In this document: in pieces, positions 24,601 through 34,412 of the stretch
Position numbering within the stretch: position 1 is the stretch's first letter
Layout of the letters: every line of letters starts with the position of its first letter
NCBI RefSeq assembly: GCF_012033695.1
Contig: NZ_JAAVJI010000008.1
Coordinates: 124,001-188,000 of the forward strand
Length of the DNA: 64,000 nt
Direction of reading: 5' to 3'
Source of the DNA: Pseudomonas quercus
GTDB taxonomy: Bacteria; Pseudomonadota; Gammaproteobacteria; Pseudomonadales; Pseudomonadaceae
The notes under the pieces: model-generated
Told to the model about the DNA's origin: nothing
The model's database searches: none
The model's input: the letters and a program-made list of their open reading frames with translations, nothing else
Program-made: the position numbers and the translations under genes

Positions 24601-26781
24601 AGGCCGCGATGGCTGAACACCCTGCCTGGCCCTCACCCTATGATGGTTGCACTGCGTGGGCTGTTCCCAGAGGTCAGCGAGGCTGAGCTGCAGTACATTC
24701 GAACAGGGCTAGGCGAGGGAGAGTCTGCCACCCGCGCGCTCGCAAGGCTGCACCAGGACTTCAGCCGGCTCCAGTCGGAGTTAGATACGTGGGTACACCG
24801 TGCCAGCGAAGTGCCTACCGAAGAGCGGCCCGATGAGCAGGCCAACCGTGAGGCCATCCGCAATGAGCTGATTGCGGCTTGGCAGCGCCGCAGCGTGAAC
24901 TATCGACCGGGCGGGCCAGGTTACAGTGTGAGCCTGCACAACTGGACAGTGGCTGAATTGCCAAGCCTGACTGTGGATTTCAACCATGTTGGTCGCCTGT
25001 CTATGGTCGACATGGATTTGACCGATGTCGATGAAGCCTTTCTACAGCGGTTCCCGAATGTGAGGTGGCTTGACCTGAGCGCGAATCCATTGGCACGGGT
25101 GCCGTCGGGCGTTTCTCGATTCGCTCGGCTGGAATTGCTAAACCTGGATGACACAGGGGAGCGTACGTTCCTGGAGGTATTCAATGCTGTACAGCCGGCG
25201 GCCAATACGTTGCGTCATCTGGAGCTAGTGCGTACCAGTCTGACCCTTGGCGTGGAAGACTTTGAACGGCTCCGCCAGCTCCCCGAGTTGCGCACCCTTG
25301 AGCTGGACGATAACGAAATTCAACTTACCCCGGAGACGGTGAACGGCTTCAACCAACTGACGCAGCTTCAGGAACTCAGCTTGAGCGGTAACCCTTTGAG
25401 GTTAGCGCCTAACGTAGCAGGCTTGACGCAGCTTGCATTGCTGGACTTAAGCAACGCTTTGCTTGAAGGCTTTCCACCCGGTTTGACTGACCTGATGGAC
25501 CTGGACCCACCCAGGTTGATAGACGTGAGCCTGCTGCGCAATGTAATCATCGATTTGCCGGATTTCTCAGGTACTCGATTCATACAACGCATCAGAGAGA
25601 GCCGTGCAGACGAGGAATCTCCCTATCACGGCAGCCGGCTGACGCTGGACGGCAACCCACTCTCTGAACAGAGCAGAGCCATACTCGAACGGTCGGACCT
25701 GCACTATTTTTCCGACCTGGGTTCGGAGGACTCCGATGAGGGCCCAGACCAGGACGAGTGGCTCATCGACTGCCCAGAGGCCTTGAGTGCGCTCATTCGC
25801 AACGAGCGGTCCAGTGTTGAGGCGGCCAACTTTTATCGGCTCCTCAGCCGTGTCGTCGATACGGCAGACTACCGTACCGACCCGGCGGCAGTCAGGGCCC
25901 GTGCTCACGCGCTGGTCGCAACATGGCTACAGCCAGGCGAACAGGCAGGGCCTGGTTTGGAAACCCTGCGCCAGCGCCTGTTCGAGCTGGCACAGGACAC
26001 CCATAACACCTGCGGCGACGGTGTGTCGCTTACCTTGGATGAAATGGAGCTGGAAGTGCAAGCCTGGCGGATCGTAGCCACCTCGGCCACACCTGGGGAT
26101 GGCCCATTGCGCGAATCCCTGACGTTCCACCGTGGCTTGTGGCGCCGTGCACTGATCGATGACTTCGCCCGCCGCATCGTCCGCGCGCGCGTGGCCCGTA
26201 GGGCAGCCATCGCTGAAGCACGCGCCGATCTTCCTGCGCTTGACCCACTCGATGATATTGAGGATGCGCGGCTTGATGACGGGCTGGATGAAGTGGAAGT
26301 TCGCCTCAAGCTGTTTAGAGCGCTCGAAGGTGTGCTTGAGCTGCCCGAGGTACGAGGAATGCGCTATGACGCCTACCTCAGGGGTGAAACGATTCAACGT
26401 GTAGGGGTAGCAGTGCTTGATGCTGATACCGATGCTGCCTTCTCGCGCTGGGTGGCGGAGCGCCCCAGCTTCCGTATCTATCTGGAAAATGCTCATGCCC
26501 AGGCTTTCGAGCAGATCCGCGAACGCTGGCAGGAGGCTTCCAATTACCTGTTCAGCCTTGGAACGGATGAGGTCCCACCGCCTTGGCCACCGGAGTTGGA
26601 CGGCTTGCGTCAGGCGCTGCCAGAGGTGGCGTGGGAGCGAAGCCCCCAGCCTACGCTGACAGACCAGCAATTGCGCCTCGCCTATGACTGGACGAGCCGG
26701 CAGCGGGGGCAAGCGCTGGATGAACAAGCGCTGCGCCTTACCCAAACACTGCTCGGCATGAACCAAGGTACGCCACTGTAA
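21697..26781 (+). CDS. Giant NEL-type E3 ubiquitin ligase effector, paralog 2
   Basis: A 1694-residue paralog of the protein at 8326-13287, with the same architecture: DUF6543-like N-terminal module (AAVLYWVDPDGKRPP, LMVGSTVPGVNVIVDAIVLG), leucine-rich repeats at about 1097-1320 (LDLSANPLARVPSG, LSLSGNPLRLAPN) and a C-terminal NEL domain. The catalytic Cys1439 lies in NTCGDGVSLTLDEMELE, and LDEVEVRLKLFRALEG follows. The start is ATG 21697, after AGGAGG. Motif order is the same in the two proteins while many blocks differ, so the duplication is not recent. It lies 64 bp after sohB. Delivery route and host target are not evident from the sequence. Confidence 0.9.
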   Translation: MTDTTSNPTLAHAAFVAAPIPAWLRNAPPDGRARLHLLAKEAEAARHAFKQASNAFMPLQAYALERLRGELSAMDLATVDPQAAVLYWVDPDGKRPPSQSSLLEAALLNFHVRDTSPARYGPGSGVYAGTRPDGKPDVARPLPITPWAFANRCRALDIGGGYQHALSTWIPDAVPSRTDRLEDVPALSWLAFQSLRKGFISEACSASLSGHLGKEGEQLLSWWGLAPGSGTLPAQASRLELFDFPLTGVLVFAAQTPTEDTQSVVAYIPGDPAGAVTQYADVKTFVSTLGERLRQPAFQKFFNQFAPLARRLEFMKKIQEVTAPVGWRSSHFTWTPVPLMGDPFVEGYRIWAQQTLANAGELAVPTAWVDRRDTVERYAHWVDMGEQLGLTLALMVGSTVPGVNVIVDAIVLGQGLYNVYEGVKAWKAGDSQAALDHLFGAVENVGFFGLGHRPRPTPAAVSFAERLVPVTDANGEVRLWQPDLDDFRASGVPPSDVSPGVDGVYRHQGRAWVRLQGEFHEVEGHGRTRRLRRPLGDTTGYAPLLLGNGRGGWRAAHDSPVTWSAADLIRRFDHRYEALPEEQLIEAQRLCGISDAQLRQAHLDGAAAPSPLAHLLARRRVERQLAANLQALRTTRRLEGAAPEVIATLAQVPGWPAGRTLAIVSDATPTNPRPATQSEPQGNPVQLDNAALREGTWPQRVIQQLGADAYSALVGMDMSLIPPEPAYQALADHWAHYLEGQREQLVRRIMASEARTDTLALTLQRHFPGLTNEAIDSLSCDLPQAHREALRAGRIPPAVAGAAVEALRQQRVATACDALAQGRPGPDRDRLVFGLWAELGPWAASMRLQLRESHLNGVVLEHTGPATGPRWSVVRSGTRYQAFDEQGQQLSELTSLESALYATVPDHIRPSFMQRVGDSAGLRTQLLGLALSDRSALRVLLGMAADNQRFFRAPTRQPNGAVGYTLSGRPRWLNTLPGPHPMMVALRGLFPEVSEAELQYIRTGLGEGESATRALARLHQDFSRLQSELDTWVHRASEVPTEERPDEQANREAIRNELIAAWQRRSVNYRPGGPGYSVSLHNWTVAELPSLTVDFNHVGRLSMVDMDLTDVDEAFLQRFPNVRWLDLSANPLARVPSGVSRFARLELLNLDDTGERTFLEVFNAVQPAANTLRHLELVRTSLTLGVEDFERLRQLPELRTLELDDNEIQLTPETVNGFNQLTQLQELSLSGNPLRLAPNVAGLTQLALLDLSNALLEGFPPGLTDLMDLDPPRLIDVSLLRNVIIDLPDFSGTRFIQRIRESRADEESPYHGSRLTLDGNPLSEQSRAILERSDLHYFSDLGSEDSDEGPDQDEWLIDCPEALSALIRNERSSVEAANFYRLLSRVVDTADYRTDPAAVRARAHALVATWLQPGEQAGPGLETLRQRLFELAQDTHNTCGDGVSLTLDEMELEVQAWRIVATSATPGDGPLRESLTFHRGLWRRALIDDFARRIVRARVARRAAIAEARADLPALDPLDDIEDARLDDGLDEVEVRLKLFRALEGVLELPEVRGMRYDAYLRGETIQRVGVAVLDADTDAAFSRWVAERPSFRIYLENAHAQAFEQIRERWQEASNYLFSLGTDEVPPPWPPELDGLRQALPEVAWERSPQPTLTDQQLRLAYDWTSRQRGQALDEQALRLTQTLLGMNQGTPL

Positions 26782-26803
26782 CGTGAAGTATCGAACCTGT
26801 TGC

Positions 26804-26820
26804 GCCGCCTCAGCGGCGGC
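26804..26820. terminator. Hairpin between convergent genes
   Basis: GCCGCC (26804-26809) pairs with GGCGGC (26815-26820) around loop TCAGC. It lies after the NEL stop and overlaps the last codons of the opposing DUF934 gene. No T-run. Confidence 0.35.
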
Positions 26821-27304
26821 GGAACAGGGGGCGAGGCTCGTCGCTGGCGGCCTGGTAGGTCACCGAGAAATCGCGCAGGCTTTCCAACGCCTCGTAGGGG
26901 TCCTTGTCGGCCCTTATGGCGAACGCGTCGAAACCGCAGCGATGCAGGTAGAACAACTGGTCGCGCAGCACATCGCCAATGGCCCGCAACTCGCCCTTGA
27001 AACCATAACGGTCACGCAACAGCCGGGCGTTAGAGTAGTTCCGACCATCCGTGAACGCTGGGAAATTCAGGGCGATGACCTGGAAGTGGCTTACTGCCTC
27101 GCCAATTTCCTCCGCCTCCTCATCGGCGTCCAGCCATACACCCAGGCCGCCGTCACGGGCCTTGAGCGCATGGGCGTGCTCGCGCCACAGGCTGAGCGGC
27201 ACAATGTAGTCGTCGCAGTTGCTCAATGCGTCCAGCGTGACGTCTTTAGGCAGCACATGCCAGGTTTCGTCGACCACCTGATCGTTCTTAATGATTCGCT
27301 GCAT
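26810..27304 (-). CDS. DUF934 protein, CysI partner
   Basis: A 164-residue protein starting MQRIIKNDQVVDETWHVL. It has the DUF934 pattern: PLSLWREHAHAL, GVWLDADEEAEEI, FPAFTDGRNYSNARLLRDRYG and LHRCGFDAFAIR. This family is almost always encoded directly after cysI-type sulfite reductase genes in proteobacteria and is thought to help that enzyme, perhaps in electron delivery. Here its ATG overlaps the end of cysI by 17 bp, and an AAGGAG sits inside the cysI coding end. Translational coupling is therefore likely. Confidence 0.88.
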   Translation of the reverse strand: MQRIIKNDQVVDETWHVLPKDVTLDALSNCDDYIVPLSLWREHAHALKARDGGLGVWLDADEEAEEIGEAVSHFQVIALNFPAFTDGRNYSNARLLRDRYGFKGELRAIGDVLRDQLFYLHRCGFDAFAIRADKDPYEALESLRDFSVTYQAASDEPRPLFRRR

Positions 27305-28946
27305 AGACGCGCTCCTTGAAAGGTTCGATGCCGATACGCTGATAGGTATCGATGAAACGCTCTTCTTCAGTGCGTTTCTCCACGTACACGTCAATCAATT
27401 TGCCAATGACGTCAGCCATGGCCTCCTGAGCGAAGGAAGGGCCCAGGATTTTGCCGATGCTCGCATCTCGACTTGCGCTGCCGCCAAGGGAGACCTGGTA
27501 GAACTCCTCGCCCTTTTTATCCACGCCAAGGATGCCGATGTGGCCCACGTGATGGTGGCCACAGGCATTCATGCAGCCTGAAATATTGAGGTCGAGTTCA
27601 CCAATGTCGAACAGGTAATCCAGGTCATCGAAGCGGCGCTGGATCGACTCGGCAATGGGTATGGACTTGGCATTGGCCAGGGAACAGAAGTCGCCGCCGG
27701 GGCAGCAGATGATGTCAGTCAGCAACCCGATATTGGGCGTAGCGAAACCAGACTCGCGTGCTTCGAGCCATAAGGCGTGCAACTGGGATTGCTCGACGTC
27801 CGCCAGGATCACGTTCTGCTCATGGGATGTACGCAGCTGGCCGAAGCTGTAACGCTCTGCCATGTCGGCGATGGCGTCGAGCTGCTTGTCGGTCAGGTCA
27901 CCTGGGGCGACACCCGTGGGTTTCAGCGAGAGGGTGACCGACACATAACCTGGGCGCTTGTGTGCAAACACATTGCGCTGACGCCACCGAGCGAAGCCAG
28001 GGTGAGCGTCGTCGAGCTGAGCAAGGGCCTCAGGAATGTCTTCAAGTGCTTTGTAAGCGGGGTCTACGAAGTGGCGGGTCACGCGCGTGACTTCAGCTTC
28101 GGTGAGGGTGGTCTCGCCGCCGCGTAAATGAGCCATTTCCGCTTCCACTTTCTCCGCGAAGACTTCAGGGGTGAGGGCCTTTACCAGGATCTTGATACGC
28201 GCCTTGTATTTGTTGTCACGGCGACCATAGCGGTTGTAAACACGCAGAATGGCATCCAGGTAGCTGATCAGGTCCTGCCAGGGCAGGAACTCATTGATGA
28301 AGGCCCCCACGATTGGAGTACGGCCAAGGCCGCCCCCTACCAGTACGCGGAAGCCAAGCTCGCCGGCCGCGTTTCTGACGGGCTCCAGGCCAATGTCATG
28401 CACTTCAATGGCAGCCCGGTCGGTGCTGGCGCCATTGACCGCGATCTTGAACTTGCGTGGCAGGTACGCGAACTCTGGGTGGAACGTGGTCCACTGACGC
28501 ACGATCTCGCACCAGGGGCGAGGGTCGACCACTTCATCGGCCGCCACACCCGCGAACTGATCGGTGGTGACATTGCGCAGGCAGTTGCCGCTGGTCTGGA
28601 TGGCATGCATCTGCACAGTGGCCAGCTCGGCAAGGATGTCCGGGATGTCCTCGACGGCGGGCCAGTTGAACTGCACGTTCTGCCGCGTGCTGATGTGGGC
28701 GTAGCCTTTGTCGTAGTCGCGAGCGATCTTGGCCAGCATCCGCGCCTGGCGGGACGTGAGTTGCCCATAGGGAACGGCCACGCGCAACATGGGCGCGAAA
28801 CGCTGGATGTACAGGCCGTTCTGCAGGCGCAGGGGGCGGAATTCCTCTTCGCTCAGCTCGCCTGCGAGGTAGCGCCGGGTCTGGTCATGGAACTGCTTGA
28901 CGCGGTCCTCGATGATCCGTTGATCGTACTCGTCATAAACGTACAT
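27288..28946 (-). CDS. cysI: Sulfite reductase haemoprotein (CysI/NirA type)
   Basis: A 552-residue assimilatory sulfite reductase that reduces sulfite to sulfide for cysteine synthesis in the cytoplasm. The sirohaem/4Fe-4S cysteines are present: CPGGDFC (Cys-x5-Cys) and GCMNAC (Cys-x3-Cys). Family blocks are HISTRQNVQFNWP and TSGNCLRNVTTDQFAG. The start is set at 28946 (MYVYDEYDQRI), the usual N-terminus. It forms an operon with DUF934. Upstream, TATAAGGAAATAGC (about 29050) resembles the ATAAGG-type half-sites bound by CysB, so sulfur-starvation control is plausible. Confidence 0.92.
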   Translation of the reverse strand: MYVYDEYDQRIIEDRVKQFHDQTRRYLAGELSEEEFRPLRLQNGLYIQRFAPMLRVAVPYGQLTSRQARMLAKIARDYDKGYAHISTRQNVQFNWPAVEDIPDILAELATVQMHAIQTSGNCLRNVTTDQFAGVAADEVVDPRPWCEIVRQWTTFHPEFAYLPRKFKIAVNGASTDRAAIEVHDIGLEPVRNAAGELGFRVLVGGGLGRTPIVGAFINEFLPWQDLISYLDAILRVYNRYGRRDNKYKARIKILVKALTPEVFAEKVEAEMAHLRGGETTLTEAEVTRVTRHFVDPAYKALEDIPEALAQLDDAHPGFARWRQRNVFAHKRPGYVSVTLSLKPTGVAPGDLTDKQLDAIADMAERYSFGQLRTSHEQNVILADVEQSQLHALWLEARESGFATPNIGLLTDIICCPGGDFCSLANAKSIPIAESIQRRFDDLDYLFDIGELDLNISGCMNACGHHHVGHIGILGVDKKGEEFYQVSLGGSASRDASIGKILGPSFAQEAMADVIGKLIDVYVEKRTEEERFIDTYQRIGIEPFKERVYAANH

Positions 28947-29190
28947 AAGTGTCCTGTCTTCAGGCGGGTCTGCGCTCACGGTAGCGCACTCCTTTCAGAG
29001 TGGTGGCAAGATACGCGCTTTGCCATATTCACTAAAGCGAAGTTTTTTTATAAGGAAATAGCTAATACCGATATGCACGTGGCCACGGTTGTTCCGACAG
29101 AACGCGTGGCGGTTTGAGTACCTGTGCGCTTGACTGAGAGCTACCCCTGAAGGGGTCAGGCACACCTTCATAACAATAAGAGGTAGCACC

Positions 29191-29307
29191 ATGCGCCATC
29201 TTTCCGTGAAGCCGAAAAAGATCAACCGGCACATCGATGCCTGGGCCACTGCCTTTATGGCAGTGATCGTCGTGGCCGCCGCTGTGTTCTGGGCGACAGC
29301 ACATTAA
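29191..29307 (+). CDS. Small single-pass membrane protein (38 aa)
   Basis: A 38-residue peptide: a basic head (MRHLSVKPKKINRHID) followed by one hydrophobic helix (TAFMAVIVVAAAVFW) and a short tail. AGAGG lies 9 nt before the ATG. The clean positive-inside single helix and good ribosome site support a real gene. Function unknown. It is divergent from cysI and may share the regulatory region, but no functional link is shown. Confidence 0.6.
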   Translation: MRHLSVKPKKINRHIDAWATAFMAVIVVAAAVFWATAH

Positions 29308-29334
29308 GCCCCATTCTGCCGCTGCTTACGCACC

Positions 29335-29387
29335 GCGCAGGCTCCCGCACACCTCTCGGCAGGTAGAAGAGGTGTAGGAGCCTGCGC
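29335..29387. terminator. Large two-part hairpin between convergent genes
   Basis: GCGCAGGCTCC (29335-29345) pairs perfectly with GGAGCCTGCGC (29377-29387), and ACACCTCT pairs with AGAGGTGT inside. It lies between the small membrane gene and the metH stop and would act in both directions. It may be a REP-like palindrome. Confidence 0.55.
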
Positions 29388-29408
29388 AGCGGGCGAGCCT
29401 GAGGCTTA

Positions 29409-32400
29409 TCAGGCCTCATACCCCAGATTAGGGGACAACCAGCGTTCACTCACGTCCTGGGATTGCCCCTTGCGGGCCGAGTAGCTGACCACTTGGTCGC
29501 GATCGATCTTGCCCACTGCAAAGTACTGGGCCTGCGGATGCGCAAAATACCAACCGCTCACGGCCGCTGTCGGGAACATGGCGTAATGCTCCGTCAGGGT
29601 CACGCCGCTTTGGCCATTGGTATCCAAGAGCTGGAACAAGGTGCCTTTTTCCGTATGGTCCGGGCACGCCGGGTAGCCGGGGGCAGGGCGGATGCCTCGG
29701 TATTGCTCGCGAATCAGGGCGTCGTTGTCCAGGGTTTCGTCACTGGCGTATCCCCAATGCTCTTTACGCACCTGCTGGTGCAGCCATTCGGCGCAGGCTT
29801 CGGCCAGCCGGTCAGCCAGTGCCTTGACCATGATCGAATTGTAGTCGTCGCCGGCATCCTGGTAGGCCTTGGCCACTTCCTCGGCGCCAATGCCCGCGGT
29901 GGTGATGAACCCACCGATGTAATCGGTGATGCCGCTGGCCTTGGGTGCCACGAAATCGGCCAGGCTAAAGTTCGGTTTGCCGTCAGGCTTGATGGTCTGC
30001 TGGCGCAGGTGGTGCAGCAGGGCCAGGGTATGGCCGTCTGCACCATAGAGTTCGATGTCATCATCGTTCACTTGGTTAGCGGGCCAGAAACCAAACACGG
30101 CACGGGCCTTGATCAGCTTTTCGTCGATCAGCTTGCGCAGCATCACTTGGGCGTCTTCGAACAAGGCGGTGGCCGCTTCACCCACCACCTCGTCCTTAAG
30201 AATGCGGGGGTATTTGCCTGCCAAGTCCCAGGAAATGAAGAACGGGGTCCAGTCGATAAACTCGGCCAGCACGTTCAGGTCGATGTCTTCCAGCACCCGG
30301 GCTCCGGTAAAAGTTGGGGTGACCGGCTGGTAGCCCCACTGGGGCTTGGCCGCTACCGCCTGGGCATAGCTCAAGCGCTCGGTGCGGCTGCCACGGGCCG
30401 CCGTGCGTTCGCGAACCTCGATATAGTCCTGGCGGGTACGCTCCACAAACCCTGGCTTGAGTTCCTTGGACAGCAACTGGGTCGCCACACCTACGGCACG
30501 GGACGCATCGGTAACATAAATGACCGCGTCGTTGCTGTAGCGTGGCTCGATTTTCACCGCCGTGTGGGCCTTGGACGTGGTGGCGCCACCGATCATCAAG
30601 GGTAGGTGGAAGCCTTGGCGCTGCATCTCGCGGGCCACGTGTACCATCTCGTCCAGGGACGGCGTGATCAGGCCGGACAACCCGATGATGTCGCACTTTT
30701 CTTCCCGTGCCACCTGCAGGATTTTCTCAGCTGGCACCATTACGCCCAGGTCCACGATGTCATAGCCGTTGCAGCCCAGTACCACGCCCACGATATTCTT
30801 GCCGATATCGTGTACGTCGCCCTTTACCGTGGCCATCAGGATCTTGCCCTTGGCTTCAGGCTTGTCGCCTTTCTCGGCTTCGATGAAAGGAATAAGGTGG
30901 GCCACGGCCTGCTTCATCACCCGGGCGGATTTCACCACTTGGGGCAGGAACATTTTGCCCGCACCAAACAGGTCGCCCACGATGTTCATCCCGCTCATCA
31001 AGGGGCCTTCGATCACTTCGATAGGCCGGCTGAAGCCTTGCCGGGACTGCTCGGTGTCTTCCACGATGTGCGTGGTGATGCCTTTGACCAAAGCGTGCTC
31101 AAGCCGCTTGTTCACGTCCCAGCCGCGCCACTCTTCGGTCTCGGCCTCTTTCACGCTGCCATCGCCGCGGTACTGGTCGGCAATAGCCAACAGGGCCTCA
31201 GTGGCCTCGCCGTTACGGTTCAATACCACGTCTTCCACGCGGTCGCGCAGCGCCGCTGGGATCTGGTCATAGATCTCCAGCTGCCCGGCGTTGACGATGC
31301 CCATGGTCAGGCCATTACGAATGGCGTGAAGCAGGAACACCGAGTGAATGGCCTCGCGCACGGGGTTGTTGCCCCGGAACGAGAACGACACGTTGGACAC
31401 ACCGCCGGAGGTCAGTGCATAAGGGAGGTTGTCGCGTATCCAGCCACAGGCGTTGATGAAGTCAACGGCGTAGTTGTTGTGTTCTTCGATACCCGTGGCC
31501 ACGGCGAAGATGTTTGGGTCGAAGATGATGTCTTCGGGTGGGAAGCCCACTTGGTTGACAAGAATGTCGTAGGAGCGGGCGCAGATGTCGATTTTACGCT
31601 TTTCGGTATCGGCCTGGCCTTGCTCATCGAAAGCCATCACCACCACGGCTGCCCCATACCGTTTGCACAGGCGCGCATGATGAATAAAGGCGTCGACGCC
31701 TTCTTTCATGCTGATGGAGTTGACGATTCCCTTGCCCTGGATGCACTTGAGGCCCGCTTCGATCACCTCCCATTTGGAGGAGTCGATCATGATCGGCACC
31801 CGGGAAATATCAGGCTCGCCTGCAATCAGGTTCAGGAACGTGACCATGGCTTTCTGGGAGTCGAGCATCCCTTCATCCATGTTGATGTCAATCACCTGCG
31901 CACCGGCCTCCACTTGCTGCAAGGCCACTTCCAAAGCTTCGGTGTAGTGCTCTTCCCGAATCAGCCGAGCGAAGCGGGCAGAGCCGGTGATGTTGGTCCG
32001 CTCCCCCACGTTCACGAACAGAGACTGGCGGTCGATGGTGAACGGCTCCAGCCCTGACAGCCGGCACGCTCGCGGTATTTCAGGAATGGGGCGGGGTGCA
32101 TGACGGGCCACAGCCTGAGCGATAGCGGCTATGTGAGCAGGTGTGGTGCCGCAGCAGCCGCCTACAATATTAAGGAAACCGCTACGCGCGAACTCTTCCA
32201 CGGTTTCGGCCATTTGCTCGGGCGATTCGTCGTACTCGCCGAAGGCGTTGGGCAAGCCGGCGTTAGGGTGGGCCGACACATAGGTTTGCGCTTTGGTGGA
32301 CAACTCTTCCACGTAAGGGCGCAACTCCTTGGCCCCCAGCGCACAGTTGAGGCCGATGGAAATGGGGTTGGCATGGCGTACGGAGTTCCAGAACGCCTCG

Positions 32401-33092
32401 GTGGTTTGCCCAGACAAAGTGCGGCCCGAGGCGTCGGTGATAGTGCCGGAAATCATGATGGGCAGTTCAAAGCCAAGGGCATCGAACACGCCAAGCACCG
32501 CAAAGATCGCCGCCTTGGCGTTCAAGGTATCGAACACGGTTTCGATCAGGATCAGGTCTGCACCACCCTCGATCAGGCCACGGGTCGCCTCGGTGTAGTT
32601 GGTCACCAGCTCGTCGAAGGTCACGTTGCGGTAGCCGGGATTATTCACGTCCGGCGACAGTGAACAGGTACGGCTGGTAGGCCCGAGTACGCCAGCGACG
32701 AAACGCGGCCGGTCTGGCGTTTGCAGCGTTTTAGCATCTGCTACCCGCCTTGCCACCCGCGCTCCCTCCACATTCAGCTCATACGCCAGGGCTTCCATGC
32801 CGTAATCGGCCTGGGACACCTGCGTGGCGTTAAACGTGTTGGTTTCAAGGATGTCTGCGCCAGCATCCAGGTAAGCCGCTTCGATTTCAGCAATCACATC
32901 TGGGCGTGTGAGCAGCAGCAGGTCGTTATTGCCTTTGACGTCGGTAGGCCAGTCAGCAAACCGTTCGCCACGGTAATCGTCTTCCTCAAGCCTGTAGCTC
33001 TGGATCATGGTGCCCATGCCGCCGTCGAGGATCAGGATGCGTGAGGCGAGGGCGTCATGCAGTGCAGTCAAGCGAGCGGCGCGGTCAGTCAT
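29409..33092 (-). CDS. metH: Cobalamin-dependent methionine synthase
   Basis: A 1227-residue enzyme that transfers a methyl group from methyltetrahydrofolate via cobalamin to homocysteine. The modules are in standard order. The homocysteine domain has zinc cysteines in GLNCALG and GGCCGTTP. The folate domain begins after [16 protein letters not shown]. The B12 domain has [16 protein letters not shown], the DxHxxG cobalt-histidine motif. The C-terminal activation domain binds SAM and has [15 protein letters not shown]. The start at 33092 ([15 protein letters not shown]) gives the usual length. A MetR-type operator lies upstream. It fits functionally with the cobalt/cobalamin operon 4 kb away. 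Confidence 0.96.
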   Translation of the reverse strand: MTDRAARLTALHDALASRILILDGGMGTMIQSYRLEEDDYRGERFADWPTDVKGNNDLLLLTRPDVIAEIEAAYLDAGADILETNTFNATQVSQADYGMEALAYELNVEGARVARRVADAKTLQTPDRPRFVAGVLGPTSRTCSLSPDVNNPGYRNVTFDELVTNYTEATRGLIEGGADLILIETVFDTLNAKAAIFAVLGVFDALGFELPIMISGTITDASGRTLSGQTTEAFWNSVRHANPISIGLNCALGAKELRPYVEELSTKAQTYVSAHPNAGLPNAFGEYDESPEQMAETVEEFARSGFLNIVGGCCGTTPAHIAAIAQAVARHAPRPIPEIPRACRLSGLEPFTIDRQSLFVNVGERTNITGSARFARLIREEHYTEALEVALQQVEAGAQVIDINMDEGMLDSQKAMVTFLNLIAGEPDISRVPIMIDSSKWEVIEAGLKCIQGKGIVNSISMKEGVDAFIHHARLCKRYGAAVVVMAFDEQGQADTEKRKIDICARSYDILVNQVGFPPEDIIFDPNIFAVATGIEEHNNYAVDFINACGWIRDNLPYALTSGGVSNVSFSFRGNNPVREAIHSVFLLHAIRNGLTMGIVNAGQLEIYDQIPAALRDRVEDVVLNRNGEATEALLAIADQYRGDGSVKEAETEEWRGWDVNKRLEHALVKGITTHIVEDTEQSRQGFSRPIEVIEGPLMSGMNIVGDLFGAGKMFLPQVVKSARVMKQAVAHLIPFIEAEKGDKPEAKGKILMATVKGDVHDIGKNIVGVVLGCNGYDIVDLGVMVPAEKILQVAREEKCDIIGLSGLITPSLDEMVHVAREMQRQGFHLPLMIGGATTSKAHTAVKIEPRYSNDAVIYVTDASRAVGVATQLLSKELKPGFVERTRQDYIEVRERTAARGSRTERLSYAQAVAAKPQWGYQPVTPTFTGARVLEDIDLNVLAEFIDWTPFFISWDLAGKYPRILKDEVVGEAATALFEDAQVMLRKLIDEKLIKARAVFGFWPANQVNDDDIELYGADGHTLALLHHLRQQTIKPDGKPNFSLADFVAPKASGITDYIGGFITTAGIGAEEVAKAYQDAGDDYNSIMVKALADRLAEACAEWLHQQVRKEHWGYASDETLDNDALIREQYRGIRPAPGYPACPDHTEKGTLFQLLDTNGQSGVTLTEHYAMFPTAAVSGWYFAHPQAQYFAVGKIDRDQVVSYSARKGQSQDVSERWLSPNLGYEA

Positions 33093-33170
33093 GGGAAGAA
33101 GGCTCTGGTACGGACGGTAAAAGCGAGATGATAGCAAACCTGAGCCACATTGCATCAGGGAGCGCGCTAT

Positions 33171-33187
33171 CATGAATCTGATTCATG
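33171..33187. promoter_or_regulatory. MetR-type operator upstream of metH
   Basis: CATGAATCTGATTCATG is a perfect palindrome around a central T. It contains TGAA-N5-TTCA (33173-33185), the consensus of the LysR-type activator MetR. It lies about 80 bp upstream of the metH start, the usual place for MetR activation. Confidence 0.6.
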
Positions 33188-33314
33188 TTGTTTTGATGGC
33201 CATAAGGTTCCTGCCTGAAGGAAATATGAAACTTCCGACCTTTCTGCAAGCGCGCCAGTCCCATGTATGAGGTCGCGCCTTCAGGGCGTGGAAAGTGTTT
33301 TCGTTACAAAGGGT

Positions 33315-34355
33315 ATGTGGATGTTGATTTCTGTTCAGGCGCTGCGCGCCATCGCTGCGTGGATGGTGGTCTGCCACCATTTCATGCAAGTGTTTTTCAA
33401 TTTTGAATCCAAAGGTCCCATAGGCCATTTTTTCTCGTCCAAAGGGTCGGTAGGCGTAGACATCTTCTTCGTGATCAGCGGGCTTGTGATCTACCTGTCT
33501 ACCTATGACAAACCCATGCAGCCTCGCGAATTTCTAATCAACCGGGCGATTCGCATTATCCCCGCCTATTGGTTCTACACCGCGGCCATGGGCCTGCTGC
33601 TGTACACCGTGGGTCATGAGATGCCCCATGCGGTGGTGAACTGGCCCACCTTCATCTTCTCGCTATTGTTTATCCCTTCGGAAAACCCTGGCGGGTACGG
33701 GCTGTACCCCACCTTGAACGTGGGCTGGACGCTTAACTACGAGATGTTCTTCTACGCGGTATTCTCGCTGGCGTTCTTCGCACCCAAGGCCTGGCGTTTG
33801 CCCATAGTGGGTGTAGTGCTGCTGGCAGGCAGCGAAGTGCTGAGCCGCATAGGCCTGACAGGGCGGTTCTACGCCAACAACATCATGTATGAGTTCCTGT
33901 TGGGGATCGCCATCGGCGTCGCCTGGCGCCGGGGCTGGGTGCGCAGCGGCGTAGCCCTTCCATTGACACTCATCCTGGCCAGCATGGCGGTCATCTACCA
34001 GCTGGAACCTACGAACCGTTTGTTGAACTGGGGCTTGCCCAGTGCAGGCATTGTCCTGGGCTGCCTGGCCCTGGAACCCCGGTTTTCCCACAACCGTGTG
34101 CTTAAATCCCTAGGGGACTGTTCGTACTCGGTGTACCTGGTTCACCTGCTGGTGCTATACGCGGGCTGGTTCATGACCGAGCGGCTGGGCGCGAACCCTT
34201 ATATGGTGTTTGGGCTGTTCTGCGTGCCCACCATCTTGGCGGTGTCCTGGTTGAGCTATCAATGGCTGGAAAAACGCTTGTACGTGCGTATGAAGGCTTG
34301 GGTCATGGGCGCGCCCACTGCACCAGCCGTGCCTTTAACCCGACAAAATTACTAG
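33315..34355 (+). CDS. Acyltransferase 3 family membrane protein
   Basis: About 346 residues with roughly ten hydrophobic segments. The N-terminus SVQALRAIAAWMVVCHHFMQ has the family's catalytic-type histidine pair. SVGVDIFFVISGLVIY and INRAIRIIPAYWFYT are further hallmarks of the acyltransferase 3 (OafA/NodX-like) family. These enzymes move acyl groups onto sugars of lipopolysaccharide, exopolysaccharide or peptidoglycan in the inner membrane. There is no glycan gene cluster nearby, so the acceptor is unknown. The start is uncertain: ATG at 33315 or 33321 both fit; an ATG at 33267 is too early for the family. Confidence 0.85.
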   Translation: MWMLISVQALRAIAAWMVVCHHFMQVFFNFESKGPIGHFFSSKGSVGVDIFFVISGLVIYLSTYDKPMQPREFLINRAIRIIPAYWFYTAAMGLLLYTVGHEMPHAVVNWPTFIFSLLFIPSENPGGYGLYPTLNVGWTLNYEMFFYAVFSLAFFAPKAWRLPIVGVVLLAGSEVLSRIGLTGRFYANNIMYEFLLGIAIGVAWRRGWVRSGVALPLTLILASMAVIYQLEPTNRLLNWGLPSAGIVLGCLALEPRFSHNRVLKSLGDCSYSVYLVHLLVLYAGWFMTERLGANPYMVFGLFCVPTILAVSWLSYQWLEKRLYVRMKAWVMGAPTAPAVPLTRQNY

Positions 34356-34412
34356 GACTTTCTCCAACGGCAGGTTTGCCGTAAACTGCCTGCCAGCCTG
34401 TGAGGAACCTAC

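Noticed and set aside
8326..26781. NEL genes as cargo of the satellite
   Set aside because: Both lie outside the att repeats, on opposite sides. Excision of the element would leave them in place.
28128..29117. A 329-codon plus-strand open frame opposite cysI
   Set aside because: It lies antisense to the sulfite reductase motifs and has no ribosome site or family similarity.
30606..32057. A 483-codon plus-strand open frame opposite metH
   Set aside because: It is antisense to conserved MetH domains. Its composition is rich in His, Val and Gln as expected from a reversed GC-rich gene, with no start signals.
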